A stretch of 62,001 nt of DNA, from positions 1 to 62,001 of the forward strand of contig CAZWLN010000024.1 in NCBI GenBank assembly GCA_964634885.1. The letters run 5' to 3'. Below are positions 53,923-62,001 of this stretch, piece after piece (position 1 is the first letter of the stretch; each line of letters begins with the position of its first letter). The notes under the pieces are model-generated. The model did no database searches and was not told where the DNA came from. It saw only the letters and a list, made by a program, of their open reading frames with translations. The stretch is from DAINRZ01 sp964634885 (GTDB lineage Bacteria; Bacteroidota; Ignavibacteria; Kapaibacteriales; UBA2268). A program made the translations under genes and the position numbers.

Positions 53923-54005
53923 TTCCTCTCCCCCCCCAAAAAAAATTTTCCACAGCATATACAACACGAAACGGTTTTTTCGTCTTAATGCCGTATGTTA
54001 AGATT
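53923..54005. repeat. 83-bp direct repeat, displaced batB leader and start
   Basis: It matches 55194-55277 with one mismatch (g/c at 53968) and one indel in the C-run. It includes TTTTCCACAGC, the sequence up to GCCGTATGTTAAGATT, and hence the ATG and first codons of batB. After 54005 the reading frame diverges and stops within about ten codons. The rhuM cassette lies between the copies. Confidence 0.9.
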
Positions 54006-54039
54006 ACGGTTATTTCTGGGGAATTCAAAGGGTTGAATT

Positions 54040-55089
54040 ATGAAAAAATCATTGCCAAAGACATATAACAATACTTTCTCTGAAATACTGTTATACACTA
54101 CACCTAATAATAAAGTAAAAGTTGAAGTCTTTCTCCGGAATGAAAACATCTGGCTTACACAGGAGAGGATTGCACAGTTGTTTGGCGTTCAGAGGCCGGC
54201 AATCACTAAACATTTATCGAATATTTTTGAAAGCGGCGAGTTGACTGAAAATTCAGTATGTTCCATTATGGAACATACTGCCGGTGATAGTAAGAAATAC
54301 AAAACAAAATTCTATAATCTGGACGCTATTATTTCTGTTGGCTACCGTGTCAATTCATTGCAGGCTACCCACTTCCGCATCTGGGCTACTGAAAGATTGA
54401 AAGAATACATTGTCAAAGGCTTTACAATGGATGACGAACGGTTAAAAAATCCTCAGTATATCTTTGGCCAGGACTATTTTGATGAACAGTTGGAGCGTAT
54501 CCGGGACATCCGTGCCAGCGAAAGGCGCTTCTATCAAAAGATTACTGATATCTATTCTCAATGCAGCGCCGATTATGATTCCCAATGTGAAGAAACTGGT
54601 AAATTCTTTGCTACTGTTCAGAATAAACTTCATTGGGCCATCAGTAAGCATACTGCTGCAGAAATTATCCTTTCACGTGCTGATAGTAAAAAACTTAATA
54701 TGGGACTTACCTCGTGGAAAAACGGACCTGGAGGAAAAATAAGAAAAACTGATGTTATTGTTGCAAAAAACTATTTGAATGAACAAGAATTAGACAGTCT
54801 TAACCGTATTGTTTCGATGTATTTGGATTATGCTGAAATGCAGGCAAAGAAACAAACCATTATGTACATGAAAGATTGGGTGGCCAAATTGGATGCTTTC
54901 CTTCAATTCAATGAAAGAGACATTCTTCATGACCCAGGTAAGGTTACTGCGGAAATTGCAAAAACATTTGCTGAAGAAGAATTTGAGAAATATGAGAAGA
55001 TACAATTACAAATTTACGAATCAGATTTTGATAAGCTTATAAAGAATAAACTAATTAGCGACAATATTGATAAAAATGGCTCCAATTAA
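54040..55089 (+). CDS. RhuM family protein
   Basis: The 349-residue protein matches the RhuM family: KVEVFLRNENIWLTQERIAQ, then LFGVQRPAITKHLSNIFE (helix-turn-helix), FYNLDAIISVGYRVNS and FRIWATERLKEYIVKGF, with a long helical C terminus. RhuM proteins are widespread near phage-related and defence genes. Their exact role is unsettled. The gene is the only one in a 1.19-kb insert (54006-55193) bounded by copies of the batB leader. GGG at 54018-54020 and 54031-54033 precedes the start. No integrase or partner gene is present. Confidence 0.88.
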   Translation: MKKSLPKTYNNTFSEILLYTTPNNKVKVEVFLRNENIWLTQERIAQLFGVQRPAITKHLSNIFESGELTENSVCSIMEHTAGDSKKYKTKFYNLDAIISVGYRVNSLQATHFRIWATERLKEYIVKGFTMDDERLKNPQYIFGQDYFDEQLERIRDIRASERRFYQKITDIYSQCSADYDSQCEETGKFFATVQNKLHWAISKHTAAEIILSRADSKKLNMGLTSWKNGPGGKIRKTDVIVAKNYLNEQELDSLNRIVSMYLDYAEMQAKKQTIMYMKDWVAKLDAFLQFNERDILHDPGKVTAEIAKTFAEEEFEKYEKIQLQIYESDFDKLIKNKLISDNIDKNGSN

Positions 55090-55193
55090 TTATTTCCATA
55101 ATTTCTGGTTGCCAATCATTTTAATAAGTACAGCTACCTATTGCATATAGAAATGTTTAAGTATTGAATGGCAATATAATTTTCGTATGTAGC

Positions 55194-55277
55194 TTCCTCT
55201 CTCCCCCCCAAAAAAAATTTTCCACAGCATATACAACACCAAACGGTTTTTTCGTCTTAATGCCGTATGTTAAGATT
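55194..55277. repeat. 84-bp direct repeat, functional batB leader
   Basis: This is the intact copy that leads into batB (start 55267). The insert thus rebuilt or retained a batB leader. It matches 53923-54005. Confidence 0.9.
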
Positions 55278-56367
55278 TCAGTACATAGAGTTTCTTTGGG
55301 CGTTGGCGGCACTGCCGCTGCTGGCGCTGTTTTACTTCCTGCTGAGGCGGTACAGGGTAGCGCTGCTCAGGCGTTACGGCGACCTGAACCTCATTCCCAG
55401 CCTCTATCCGAACGTTTCACCGTTGAAGTCGCTGTTGAAGTTCATCATTTTGCTCGCTGCCTTCACTTTCCTTGTCCTGGCGATGGCAAACCTGCAGATT
55501 GGATCGAAACTGGAAGAGGGCACACGTAAAGGCGGGGACATCATCGTTGCCGTGGACGTCTCAAACAGCATGATGGCAAAGGACAACAGCTCCGAGTCGG
55601 CCCTGAGCAGGCTCGAGCTCGCCAAATTCTCCATTTCTAAGCTCATTGACAAGCTGCGTGGAGACCAGATCGGCATCGTTACTTTCGCAGGTGAAGCCTC
55701 TCTGCATCTGCCGCTTACTACCGATTACTCCGCTGCCAAGCTGTTCCTCGGTACAGTCAATACCGACCTGATACCGACACAGGGAACCGCCATCAGTAAA
55801 GCCATCGGGATTGCAGAAACTTCATTCGAGCCGGACACTACTGAAGAAAACGGTAAGAAAGTCATATACGACGACCGTGCCGGTAAAACTCTGATAATCA
55901 TTACCGACGGTGAAGACCACGAAAAGAATGTACTGGAAGAAGCGAAGAAAGCAGCGGAGAAAGGCATTGTGATCCATACCATCGGCATGGGCTCCCCAAA
56001 CGGCAGTCCCATCCCGGTTACTAACGAAGAAGGCGGAGCTACGGACTTCATGAAAGACGAAAACGGAAAGATTATTCTTTCGAGCCTTAATGAAGACATA
56101 CTCCGCAGCATAGCTTCCATCGGCGGCGGCACCTATCTTAACGCCTCAAACGGCGACCCCGATTTTGCCAACCTGATGGAAGAACTGGGAAAGGCAGACA
56201 AGAAAGATTTCGGTACGATGAAGTTCTCCGAATATGAGTCCGGTTTCCAGTATTTTGCAGCAGTTGCTTTCCTGCTCCTGCTGATTGAATTGTTCATCAG
56301 TGAAAAGAAAAGCCGCCTGTTTGCAACACTCGATTTGTTCAGGGAAAATAATTCGAATAAGAAATAG
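55267..56367 (+). CDS. batB: BatB-like membrane VWA protein
   Basis: The 366-residue protein has two N-terminal membrane segments (about 8-28 and 57-77), a von Willebrand A domain with the metal site DVSNS (97-101) and a C-terminal membrane segment (about 325-345). RRYGDLNLIPSLYPNVSPLK between the helices is typical of BatB. Bat proteins are linked to aerotolerance and envelope function in Bacteroidota. The usual upstream moxR, DUF58 and batA genes are not adjacent here. The place is taken by the RhuM and PIN accessory region. No ribosome binding site is evident. Confidence 0.85.
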   Translation: MLRFQYIEFLWALAALPLLALFYFLLRRYRVALLRRYGDLNLIPSLYPNVSPLKSLLKFIILLAAFTFLVLAMANLQIGSKLEEGTRKGGDIIVAVDVSNSMMAKDNSSESALSRLELAKFSISKLIDKLRGDQIGIVTFAGEASLHLPLTTDYSAAKLFLGTVNTDLIPTQGTAISKAIGIAETSFEPDTTEENGKKVIYDDRAGKTLIIITDGEDHEKNVLEEAKKAAEKGIVIHTIGMGSPNGSPIPVTNEEGGATDFMKDENGKIILSSLNEDILRSIASIGGGTYLNASNGDPDFANLMEELGKADKKDFGTMKFSEYESGFQYFAAVAFLLLLIELFISEKKSRLFATLDLFRENNSNKK

Positions 56368-56400
56368 AAATGAGTCTTTTGAATATCAACGGATTTCAGG

Positions 56401-56806
56401 ATTGGCGCGGCTTTCCCCACCTTGGATAAGGAGGGGGCAGGGGGTGGTTTGACAGAGTTCATCAAGTTAATAAAGTTTGTAAAGTTTATCAAGACAGAAG
56501 AATGCAGAATGTAGGGAAAGACAAAACCGGAGCGGCTTTCCCCTCCTTGGATAAGGAGGGGGTAGGGGGTGGTTTGATTCTCAGTTCATCAAGTTAATAA
56601 AGTTTGTAAAGTTTGTAAAGACAGAAGAATGCAGAATGTAGGGAAAGACAAAACCGGAGCGGCTTTCCCCTCNNNNNNNNNNNNNNNNNNNNNNNNNNNN
56701 NNNNNNNNNNNNNNNNNNNNNNNNNNNNNNNNNNNNNNNNNNNNNNNNNNNNNNNNNNNNNNNNNNNNNNNNCTTGGATAAGGAGGGGGCAGGGGGTGGT
56801 TTGATT
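56401..56806. repeat. 125-bp tandem repeat between batB and batC, with gap
   Basis: A unit of about 125 bp starts at CTTGGATAAGGAGGGGGCAG (56421 and 56546) and again after the gap at 56773. It also contains GTTCATCAAGTTAATAAAGT and GACAGAAGAATGCAGAATG segments. The GGATAAGGAGGGG palindrome relates it to 8917-8955 and 50257-50298. It lies inside the bat operon. Confidence 0.85.
56673..56772. other. Assembly gap (100 N) inside the tandem repeat
   Basis: There are exactly 100 undetermined bases at the same phase of the tandem unit. It is a scaffold placeholder, so the batB-batC distance is unknown. Confidence 0.98.
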
Positions 56807-56853
56807 TGATGTTTCCTGAAATATAAAAAATATAAAATGATGAGAACAGGGTT

Positions 56854-58992
56854 ATGAAAATATCTAAAGTAATTGGTATATTATTCTTACTGGCAGTCGG
56901 CATTAACGCCGTACAAGCCGAATCGGCAAAGAGCCTTCTGAGGGATGGTAACAGCCATTACTCCGATGGTGAGTATTCTGAGGCTGAACAGAACTATTCC
57001 AAGTCCTATTCTGTTGACCCTTCCTATACAAAAGCCGTTTTTAACAAGGGCGACGCCCTCTATAAACTGGATAAATACTATGATGCGGTAGAGAGTTTTG
57101 TGCTTTCTTCGTCGAAATTCAACGACAAGATACTCCATTCATACTCCATGTACAACCTCGGCAATTCCTATTACAGGATATCCTCAGACACTTCCTACGA
57201 CATTTACACCCGCTACGAGACAATCCTCAAAAGCATCGATTCATACAAGGATGCTCTCAGGAAGAATCCATCCGATATGGAAGCCAAGCATAACCTGGCT
57301 TTCGTACAAAGAAAGCTTTGGGAACTGAAGCAGGATCCGGAACTGTCGAAGTATTCCGACCTGAAAAACCAGCAGGATTCACTTCAGAAGAAACTGGACT
57401 CACTCGACAGGCAAATAAAGCAGAAAGACGATGAGATCGACCGGATGGCACAGAAAGAGGATTCCCTCTACAAGAAAGAACAGGAGCTGCAGAAAAAGAA
57501 AGAGGAGATGCAGAAAAAAAATGAACAGCAGGAAAAAATAGATAATCTACAGAAACAGATAGACTCACTCAGGAACGAGCGCCAACAGACAGCTCAGGAA
57601 CGCCGGCAGGCGCAGGAAGAAAAGCAGCAGGCCCGGGAGCAGCAGCAACAGACCGGTGAACAGGAACAGCAGGTTGCCGACAACAAGGACCAGATGCGCA
57701 AGGAGTCGATGGAACAAAAGATCGACCGGCTGAAAAAGGAGTTGGAACAGGAAAAGCAGAAACTCGAACAGGAGAAACAGGAACTGAAGCAGGAGCAGCA
57801 AAAACTGGACCAGATGAAGGACGCCAACGGTGAGCAAAAGGAACAGCAGGAACAAAAAGTACAGGACGGGGAAAAACAGGTTCAGCAGCAGCAGCAGCAG
57901 GTTGACAAGAAGCAGGAACAGCTTGACAGGCAGCAGGAAAACAGAGACCGGATGACTGAGGACAAGATCAAGCAGGAGCAGGACAAAGTTGACCGGATGA
58001 AGAAGGAAATCGGTGAAAAGGAAAAGAAGCTGAGTGACGCCAGGGATAAGAAAGAGCAGGCACAGGAGCAGTCCCGCAAGGAACAGATGGAAAACAGGGA
58101 GCAGGACCTCCAGAAAGATATTGACAAACAGAAAGAGCAATTGGACAAGAAGGAAGACAAGCTGGCACAACAGAAAGAGCAGCAGATGAAAGAACAACAG
58201 AAAGAGCAGAGTGAGAACCAGCAGCAGCAACAGGAACAAACTGCCGATCAGCAACAGCAGAACATCGATCAGTCACAGCAGCAGCTCGACAAAGAAAAAC
58301 AGGACCTTGAAAAACAGCAGCAGCAGCAACAGCAGGGCAAGCAAAGCCAGGACATCGATAAACAGATGGACATGAACCAGAAACAAAACGAACTGAACAA
58401 AAAACAGCAGGACCTGAACCAGCAGCAGAACCAGGCGAATGAAAAACAGAAGGAGTCGATGGACGAGAAATCCGGGGATGAAGGACAAAACGCCGGGAAA
58501 GAGCAACAGTCTCTTGACAAAAAGCTCGACGAGATGAAAAAAGATATGGACAAGATGAATCAAGAGCAGGCAAAGCAGCAGGAGATGCAAAAGAAGATGG
58601 AAAACATGAAGAAGCAGATGGACAAGGAGTCCAATCCTCAGAAGAAAGAACAGATGAAACAGCAGATGGCACAGATGCAGAAACAGTTCGACAAAACTCA
58701 GGACAACATTGACAAAAAGCAGCAGGAATTGAAACAAAAACAGGAGCAATTCAAACAGCAGCTCGGCAAAGCAATGAAATCTGCACAGCAGGCACAGGCT
58801 GATGAGAAGAAAGACGGCAGCAACGAGGAGAAGTCTGCTCAGGATATGTTCAAAATGCAGATGCAGAACCAGAATTTCACCGAGAAAGATATTGACAGGA
58901 TATTGAACAATCTTCAACTCAACGAAAAGAAGATTCAAAAGAAAATGACGGACAAAAAGAAGCCGAAAAAGAGTCTTGGTAAGAATTGGTAA
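56854..58992 (+). CDS. batC: BatC-like TPR protein with giant Gln/Glu/Lys coiled coil
   Basis: The 712-residue protein has a signal peptide (MKISKVIGILFLLAVGINAV) and TPR repeats up to about residue 150 (YSDGEYSEAEQNYSKSYSVD, YNLGNSYYRI, NPSDMEAKHNLAFV). This is the BatC layout. From about 165 to 700 it is an extremely Q/E/K/D-rich coiled coil (EKQKLEQEKQELKQEQQKLD and similar), then a basic end (KKPKKSLGKNW). Usual BatC proteins are much shorter. The repeat is at amino-acid level with CAG/CAA/GAA codons. It is likely periplasmic and may act as a long spacer. Confidence 0.8.
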   Translation: MKISKVIGILFLLAVGINAVQAESAKSLLRDGNSHYSDGEYSEAEQNYSKSYSVDPSYTKAVFNKGDALYKLDKYYDAVESFVLSSSKFNDKILHSYSMYNLGNSYYRISSDTSYDIYTRYETILKSIDSYKDALRKNPSDMEAKHNLAFVQRKLWELKQDPELSKYSDLKNQQDSLQKKLDSLDRQIKQKDDEIDRMAQKEDSLYKKEQELQKKKEEMQKKNEQQEKIDNLQKQIDSLRNERQQTAQERRQAQEEKQQAREQQQQTGEQEQQVADNKDQMRKESMEQKIDRLKKELEQEKQKLEQEKQELKQEQQKLDQMKDANGEQKEQQEQKVQDGEKQVQQQQQQVDKKQEQLDRQQENRDRMTEDKIKQEQDKVDRMKKEIGEKEKKLSDARDKKEQAQEQSRKEQMENREQDLQKDIDKQKEQLDKKEDKLAQQKEQQMKEQQKEQSENQQQQQEQTADQQQQNIDQSQQQLDKEKQDLEKQQQQQQQGKQSQDIDKQMDMNQKQNELNKKQQDLNQQQNQANEKQKESMDEKSGDEGQNAGKEQQSLDKKLDEMKKDMDKMNQEQAKQQEMQKKMENMKKQMDKESNPQKKEQMKQQMAQMQKQFDKTQDNIDKKQQELKQKQEQFKQQLGKAMKSAQQAQADEKKDGSNEEKSAQDMFKMQMQNQNFTEKDIDRILNNLQLNEKKIQKKMTDKKKPKKSLGKNW

Positions 58993-59105
58993 TTGCCAAT
59001 CCTGTTTGAGTTCGGTTATTTAACATGAAGGGAAAATAAATTTCGTTTCTTATACGTTAAAAACCATGCTGAAAATAGATTTATAAAAATAATCGATCTG
59101 AAGTT

Positions 59106-60998
59106 ATGACAAAGAAAACGTGGATATTGGTAATGATTGGGTTGATTGGCTGTGTGAGTGCGGCCTCCAGCCAGAACTATTCATTTACGGCGACAGCCAG
59201 CCCCAAAGTTGTAAGCCAGGGCAATACATTGCAGGTATCGTTTACCATCGAGAATGCAAATGCCTCGAATTTCAAGGCGCCGACATTTCCCGGCTTCGAT
59301 ATTGCCATGGGGCCCAGCCAGTCGCAGCAGACAAGTATTATCAACGGGAGGCGCAGCAGCTCTGTTTCCATCAACTATGTACTGGTGGCAAAGCAGAAAG
59401 GTACCTTCACGATTATGCCTGCCAGCGTTACCATCAACGGGCAGATTGTCAAGTCAAACAGCCTGACGATACAGGTTGTCGAGCCTTCACAGGCAGAGAA
59501 AATGGCCAGGGCCGAGGAGAACCAGGCAGAAAAAGACCTGAACTCGAAAGCGATGGGCTACATAAAGAATAAATTGTTCCTCAGGCTCAGTACAAGTAAA
59601 AAAGATGTTTACCAGGGCGAGCAGATCGTTGCGGAGTACCGCCTGTTCATTCACAGGGACCTGGAAAGGTCTGTGTCGCAGACTTCCACACCGAAGGTAC
59701 CCATTCTTAGCGGCTTTTTTTCAGAAGAAGTCGAGGTAAAAGACCCTGTTCCTTCCACTGAAGTCATTAACGGTGAACCTTACAGGTGCATACTGATCAA
59801 AAAAGTGATACTTATGCCGCAAAAGAGCGGTAAACTGACGATCGATCCTTTGAAAATGGACTTCAAAGTCCGCGTCAGCGTGAATGCACCTAAGCAAAAG
59901 AAGAAAAAGAAGAGCAATAGTCCTTTCTTTGACGATCCATTCGAAGATTTCTTCGACGATCCTTTCTTTAGCAGGAATTCTTACAGGGATTTCGAATACA
60001 CAGCTTCTTCAGGCAGCGAGACTATTAATGTCAGGCCTCTGCCGGCCAATCCGCCTGTTAGCTTCAACGGCGCCGTCGGCAAGTTCGAGCTGATTGCCAA
60101 TCTGAACAAGACAAATACCAGGACTAATGAGCCTGTGACGTTAAAACTGAAAATATCCGGTTCCGGTAACCTTAAGCTGATTGAACCCCTCGATCTGAAA
60201 ATACCTCCGGACATCGAAAGCTTCGAACCAAAGACCATCGATGATATATCGATGAGTACCAACGGCATTAGCGGCAGCAAGTCCTTCGAGTACCTGCTGA
60301 TACCGAGGTATCCCGGCAGCTATACCATCGGGCCAATCGAATTTACATATTTTGACCTTGACAGGAAACAGTATGTAACCGTCAAATCTGCAGCTTTTAA
60401 CCTCATCGTTACCAAAGGTGAAGGCGCCGTGGTAAGGGCTAATGGCAATGGCGGGGAAGAGCTGAAAGTCATTGGCGAGGACATCAGGTTCATTAAAACC
60501 GGCGATTCGGATTTCAATAAAAGCGGCGATTCATTCTTTGGTTCCTGGCTCTTTTACCTGATGAGCATCTCACCGGCTTTGTTCTTTGCTTTTGTGTTCG
60601 TTTACTGGCGTAAACGCCGCGACCTCTACGAGAACGAAGCGCTGATGAAATCCCGCAGGGCTGAGAAGATTGCCCGTCAGAGGCTCAATCTTGCAAAGAA
60701 TCATCTGGATGCAGGCAACAAACCGCAATTTTTTGAGGAACTGTCAAAGGCCACCTGGGGTTACATCAGCGATAAGCTGCACATACCTGTTTCCGAACTT
60801 ACGAGAGACAACGCCTCTGCTTCATTGAAGAACATGAACATCGACGTAGCTGTAATTGCAAATCTTATGGATATCATCGACAAATGTGAATATGCCAGGT
60901 TTGCCCCTTCGGGAGATGAAAACATAGCAATGGGTAAGGTTTTCGAAGATTCCGTTACGGTATTGTCTGGTATCGAAGAAAAATTAAAACAAGGTTGA
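59106..60998 (+). CDS. batD: BatD-like membrane protein
   Basis: The 630-residue protein has a signal peptide (MTKKTWILVMIGLIGCVSAA) and several Ig-like domains: FTATASPKVVSQGNTLQVSF, LFLRLSTSKKDVYQGEQIVA and KFELIANLNKTNTRTNEPVT. One membrane helix lies at about 480-500 (FYLMSISPALFFAFVFVYW), with a cytoplasmic helical tail. This is the order of BatD (oxygen tolerance family). A charged low-complexity loop (KQKKKKKSNSPFFDDPFEDF) is inserted near 260-285. The next gene starts 9 bases after it. Confidence 0.9.
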   Translation: MTKKTWILVMIGLIGCVSAASSQNYSFTATASPKVVSQGNTLQVSFTIENANASNFKAPTFPGFDIAMGPSQSQQTSIINGRRSSSVSINYVLVAKQKGTFTIMPASVTINGQIVKSNSLTIQVVEPSQAEKMARAEENQAEKDLNSKAMGYIKNKLFLRLSTSKKDVYQGEQIVAEYRLFIHRDLERSVSQTSTPKVPILSGFFSEEVEVKDPVPSTEVINGEPYRCILIKKVILMPQKSGKLTIDPLKMDFKVRVSVNAPKQKKKKKSNSPFFDDPFEDFFDDPFFSRNSYRDFEYTASSGSETINVRPLPANPPVSFNGAVGKFELIANLNKTNTRTNEPVTLKLKISGSGNLKLIEPLDLKIPPDIESFEPKTIDDISMSTNGISGSKSFEYLLIPRYPGSYTIGPIEFTYFDLDRKQYVTVKSAAFNLIVTKGEGAVVRANGNGGEELKVIGEDIRFIKTGDSDFNKSGDSFFGSWLFYLMSISPALFFAFVFVYWRKRRDLYENEALMKSRRAEKIARQRLNLAKNHLDAGNKPQFFEELSKATWGYISDKLHIPVSELTRDNASASLKNMNIDVAVIANLMDIIDKCEYARFAPSGDENIAMGKVFEDSVTVLSGIEEKLKQG

Positions 60999-61007
60999 GA
61001 GGCAATA

Positions 61008-61826
61008 ATGAAGAAGATAATAATTTTATTTGTAATAGTTTTCTCAGCATCTACTGCTTTTGCTGTACAGAACGATTCAACGATTGCCCCAGGCGACATC
61101 AGGGCAACTGTAAGAATAAGCGACGAATCATCTTGTCCTGACTACTTTACCAAAGCCAATGCCCTCTATGACAAGGCAGATTTCCAGGCAGCTCTTGACA
61201 TATACGCTGCCATTGCCGGTTCGGGTTACATATCACCCGAATTGTACTACAACATGGGCAACACATATTTCAGGCTGAACAATCTTTCTTCAGCCCTCCT
61301 TTTTTATGAAAAGGCAGCTAAACTTCAGCCAAATGACGACGACATCGTGTATAACATTGCTTTTGTCAACGGGATGATTACAGACAGGATTGAAAAGAAG
61401 CCTGAACTGTTCGTTTGGGAGTGGCTGAAAACCTTCAGGAATATGCAGTCTTCTGCAGGATGGGCCTCTACGATCGTGATCTTCTCGTGGCTTACATTTG
61501 CAGCCCTTGCGGTATATCTTGTAATCAGGCTTATATTCTGGCGTAAAGTATCGTTCATCGCTTCGCTGTTCTTCTTTACCGTAACCTTGGTCAGTGTGTA
61601 TTTTGCAAACGCAAAATACTCTGATGAAAACTCAGCCGACACAGCAATAGTCTTTTCTCCAAGGGTTGACATCAGGCATTCGCCCGAAGAAAACGGTAAA
61701 GTCTATCTTACCTTACATGAAGGTACAAAAGTTGTGATCGAAGAAGAACTTAACGGTTGGTATAAGATCAGGCTCATAGACGGGAGAATCGGCTGGATTG
61801 CCCGGGAAAGCCTTCGGATCATCTGA
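61008..61826 (+). CDS. batE: BatE-like TPR-SH3 protein
   Basis: The 272-residue protein has a signal peptide (MKKIIILFVIVFSASTAFA), TPR repeats (about 40-125: YYNMGNTYFRLNNLSSALLF), two membrane helices (about 150-200) and a C-terminal SH3-like domain (about 215-272: VDIRHSPEENGKVYLTLHEG and GRIGWIARESLRII). This is the BatE layout. AGAGGC lies before the start. It is the last of the bat operon. Confidence 0.88.
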   Translation: MKKIIILFVIVFSASTAFAVQNDSTIAPGDIRATVRISDESSCPDYFTKANALYDKADFQAALDIYAAIAGSGYISPELYYNMGNTYFRLNNLSSALLFYEKAAKLQPNDDDIVYNIAFVNGMITDRIEKKPELFVWEWLKTFRNMQSSAGWASTIVIFSWLTFAALAVYLVIRLIFWRKVSFIASLFFFTVTLVSVYFANAKYSDENSADTAIVFSPRVDIRHSPEENGKVYLTLHEGTKVVIEEELNGWYKIRLIDGRIGWIARESLRII

Positions 61827-61937
61827 TCGCCGTGTGTACTTTTTGCTCGATTTTACATGTGATTATTATTATTTTTCTTTGTTAATACTGATATAAAATA
61901 TATATTTGTCAATTGGTTTATTATCATTGAGAAATAT

Positions 61938-62001
61938 ATGAGCAATATCGACTTATCGAAGATCAACCTGCGAAACGACATCATTTTCAAATATGTATTT
62001 G
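61938..62001 (+). CDS. 5' end of a probable Rpn/PD-(D/E)XK nuclease family gene
   Basis: Only 21 codons are inside the window, starting MSNIDLSKINLRND and then IIFKYVF. NDxxFKxVF at this position is the N-terminal signature of the Rpn family and related PD-(D/E)XK nuclease or putative transposase proteins, which promote recombination or spread as mobile genes. The rest lies outside, so the call rests on one motif. GAGAAA 6 bases upstream may be the ribosome binding site. Confidence 0.5.
   Translation, partial: MSNIDLSKINLRNDIIFKYVF

Noticed and set aside
57565..58938. Long minus-strand frames (178-234 residues, Leu-rich) opposite batC
   Set aside because: They are the reverse complement of Gln/Glu/Lys codons, which gives Leu/Phe/Ser-rich shadows.

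Overview
The window reads as a chromosomal segment of a Bacteroidota-type (FCB group) bacterium, most like the Ignavibacteria/Kapabacteria lineages. This is inferred from gene content: many secreted proteins end in a type IX secretion (T9SS) type A sorting domain, there is a BatB-BatC-BatD-BatE operon, a two-subunit methylmalonyl-CoA mutase with MeaB, poor Shine-Dalgarno sequences, and at least one promoter of the Bacteroidota TAnnTTTG type. Two 100-base runs of N (9910-10009, 56673-56772) sit inside tandem repeats, so this is a scaffold.

Layout. 0.3-5.1 kb: a very large multi-PAS sensor histidine kinase. 5.1-10.5 kb: secreted proteins of unknown function among dispersed and tandem repeats. 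10.5-19.6 kb (minus strand): rng-dxr-rseP-surE followed by a signalling set (HD-GYP-type N-terminal domain protein, HDOD protein, histidine kinase, receiver-kinase hybrid). 19.7-20.0 kb: SRP RNA and tRNA-Arg(TCT). 20.6-24.3 kb: small accessory genes (membrane, carbohydrate-binding-like, a free-standing papain-like domain, an AT-rich pair). 24.7-27.5 kb: mutS2 and yqeY. 27.7-30.5 kb: a T9SS protein and two beta-barrel candidates. 30.5-32.6 kb: a three-gene cassette (STAS-HATPase, DUF4325 STAS-like, PIN nuclease) between two copies of the meaB 3' end. 32.5-38.0 kb: mutA-mutB-meaB. 38.1-41.1 kb: queA, htpG. 41.7-42.7 kb: an AbiF-type HEPN protein behind a candidate abiF ncRNA. 42.8-45.9 kb: ECF sigma factor, a membrane anti-sigma-like protein with a T9SS-type tail, and a Ycf48-like protein. 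46.4-51.5 kb: a FabH-like enzyme and three paralogous T9SS proteins. 51.6-55.2 kb: an accessory hotspot with a winged-helix regulator, a truncated DUF5131 gene, a PIN plus unknown-partner pair, and a RhuM gene between two copies of the batB leader. 55.3-61.8 kb: batB-batC-batD-batE. The window ends in the first codons of a probable Rpn-type nuclease gene.

The most interesting signal is shared by two accessory cassettes. The STAS/HATPase/PIN cassette is flanked by a perfect 49-bp direct repeat taken from the 3' end of meaB, and the distal copy still reads in frame to its own stop, so the cassette has supplied meaB with a new last few codons. The RhuM cassette is flanked by an 83-84-bp direct repeat covering the leader and start codon of batB. 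Neither carries a recombinase. With the abiF RNA/HEPN pair and the second PIN operon, this gives four candidate defence or toxin modules inserted singly among housekeeping genes within about 25 kb.
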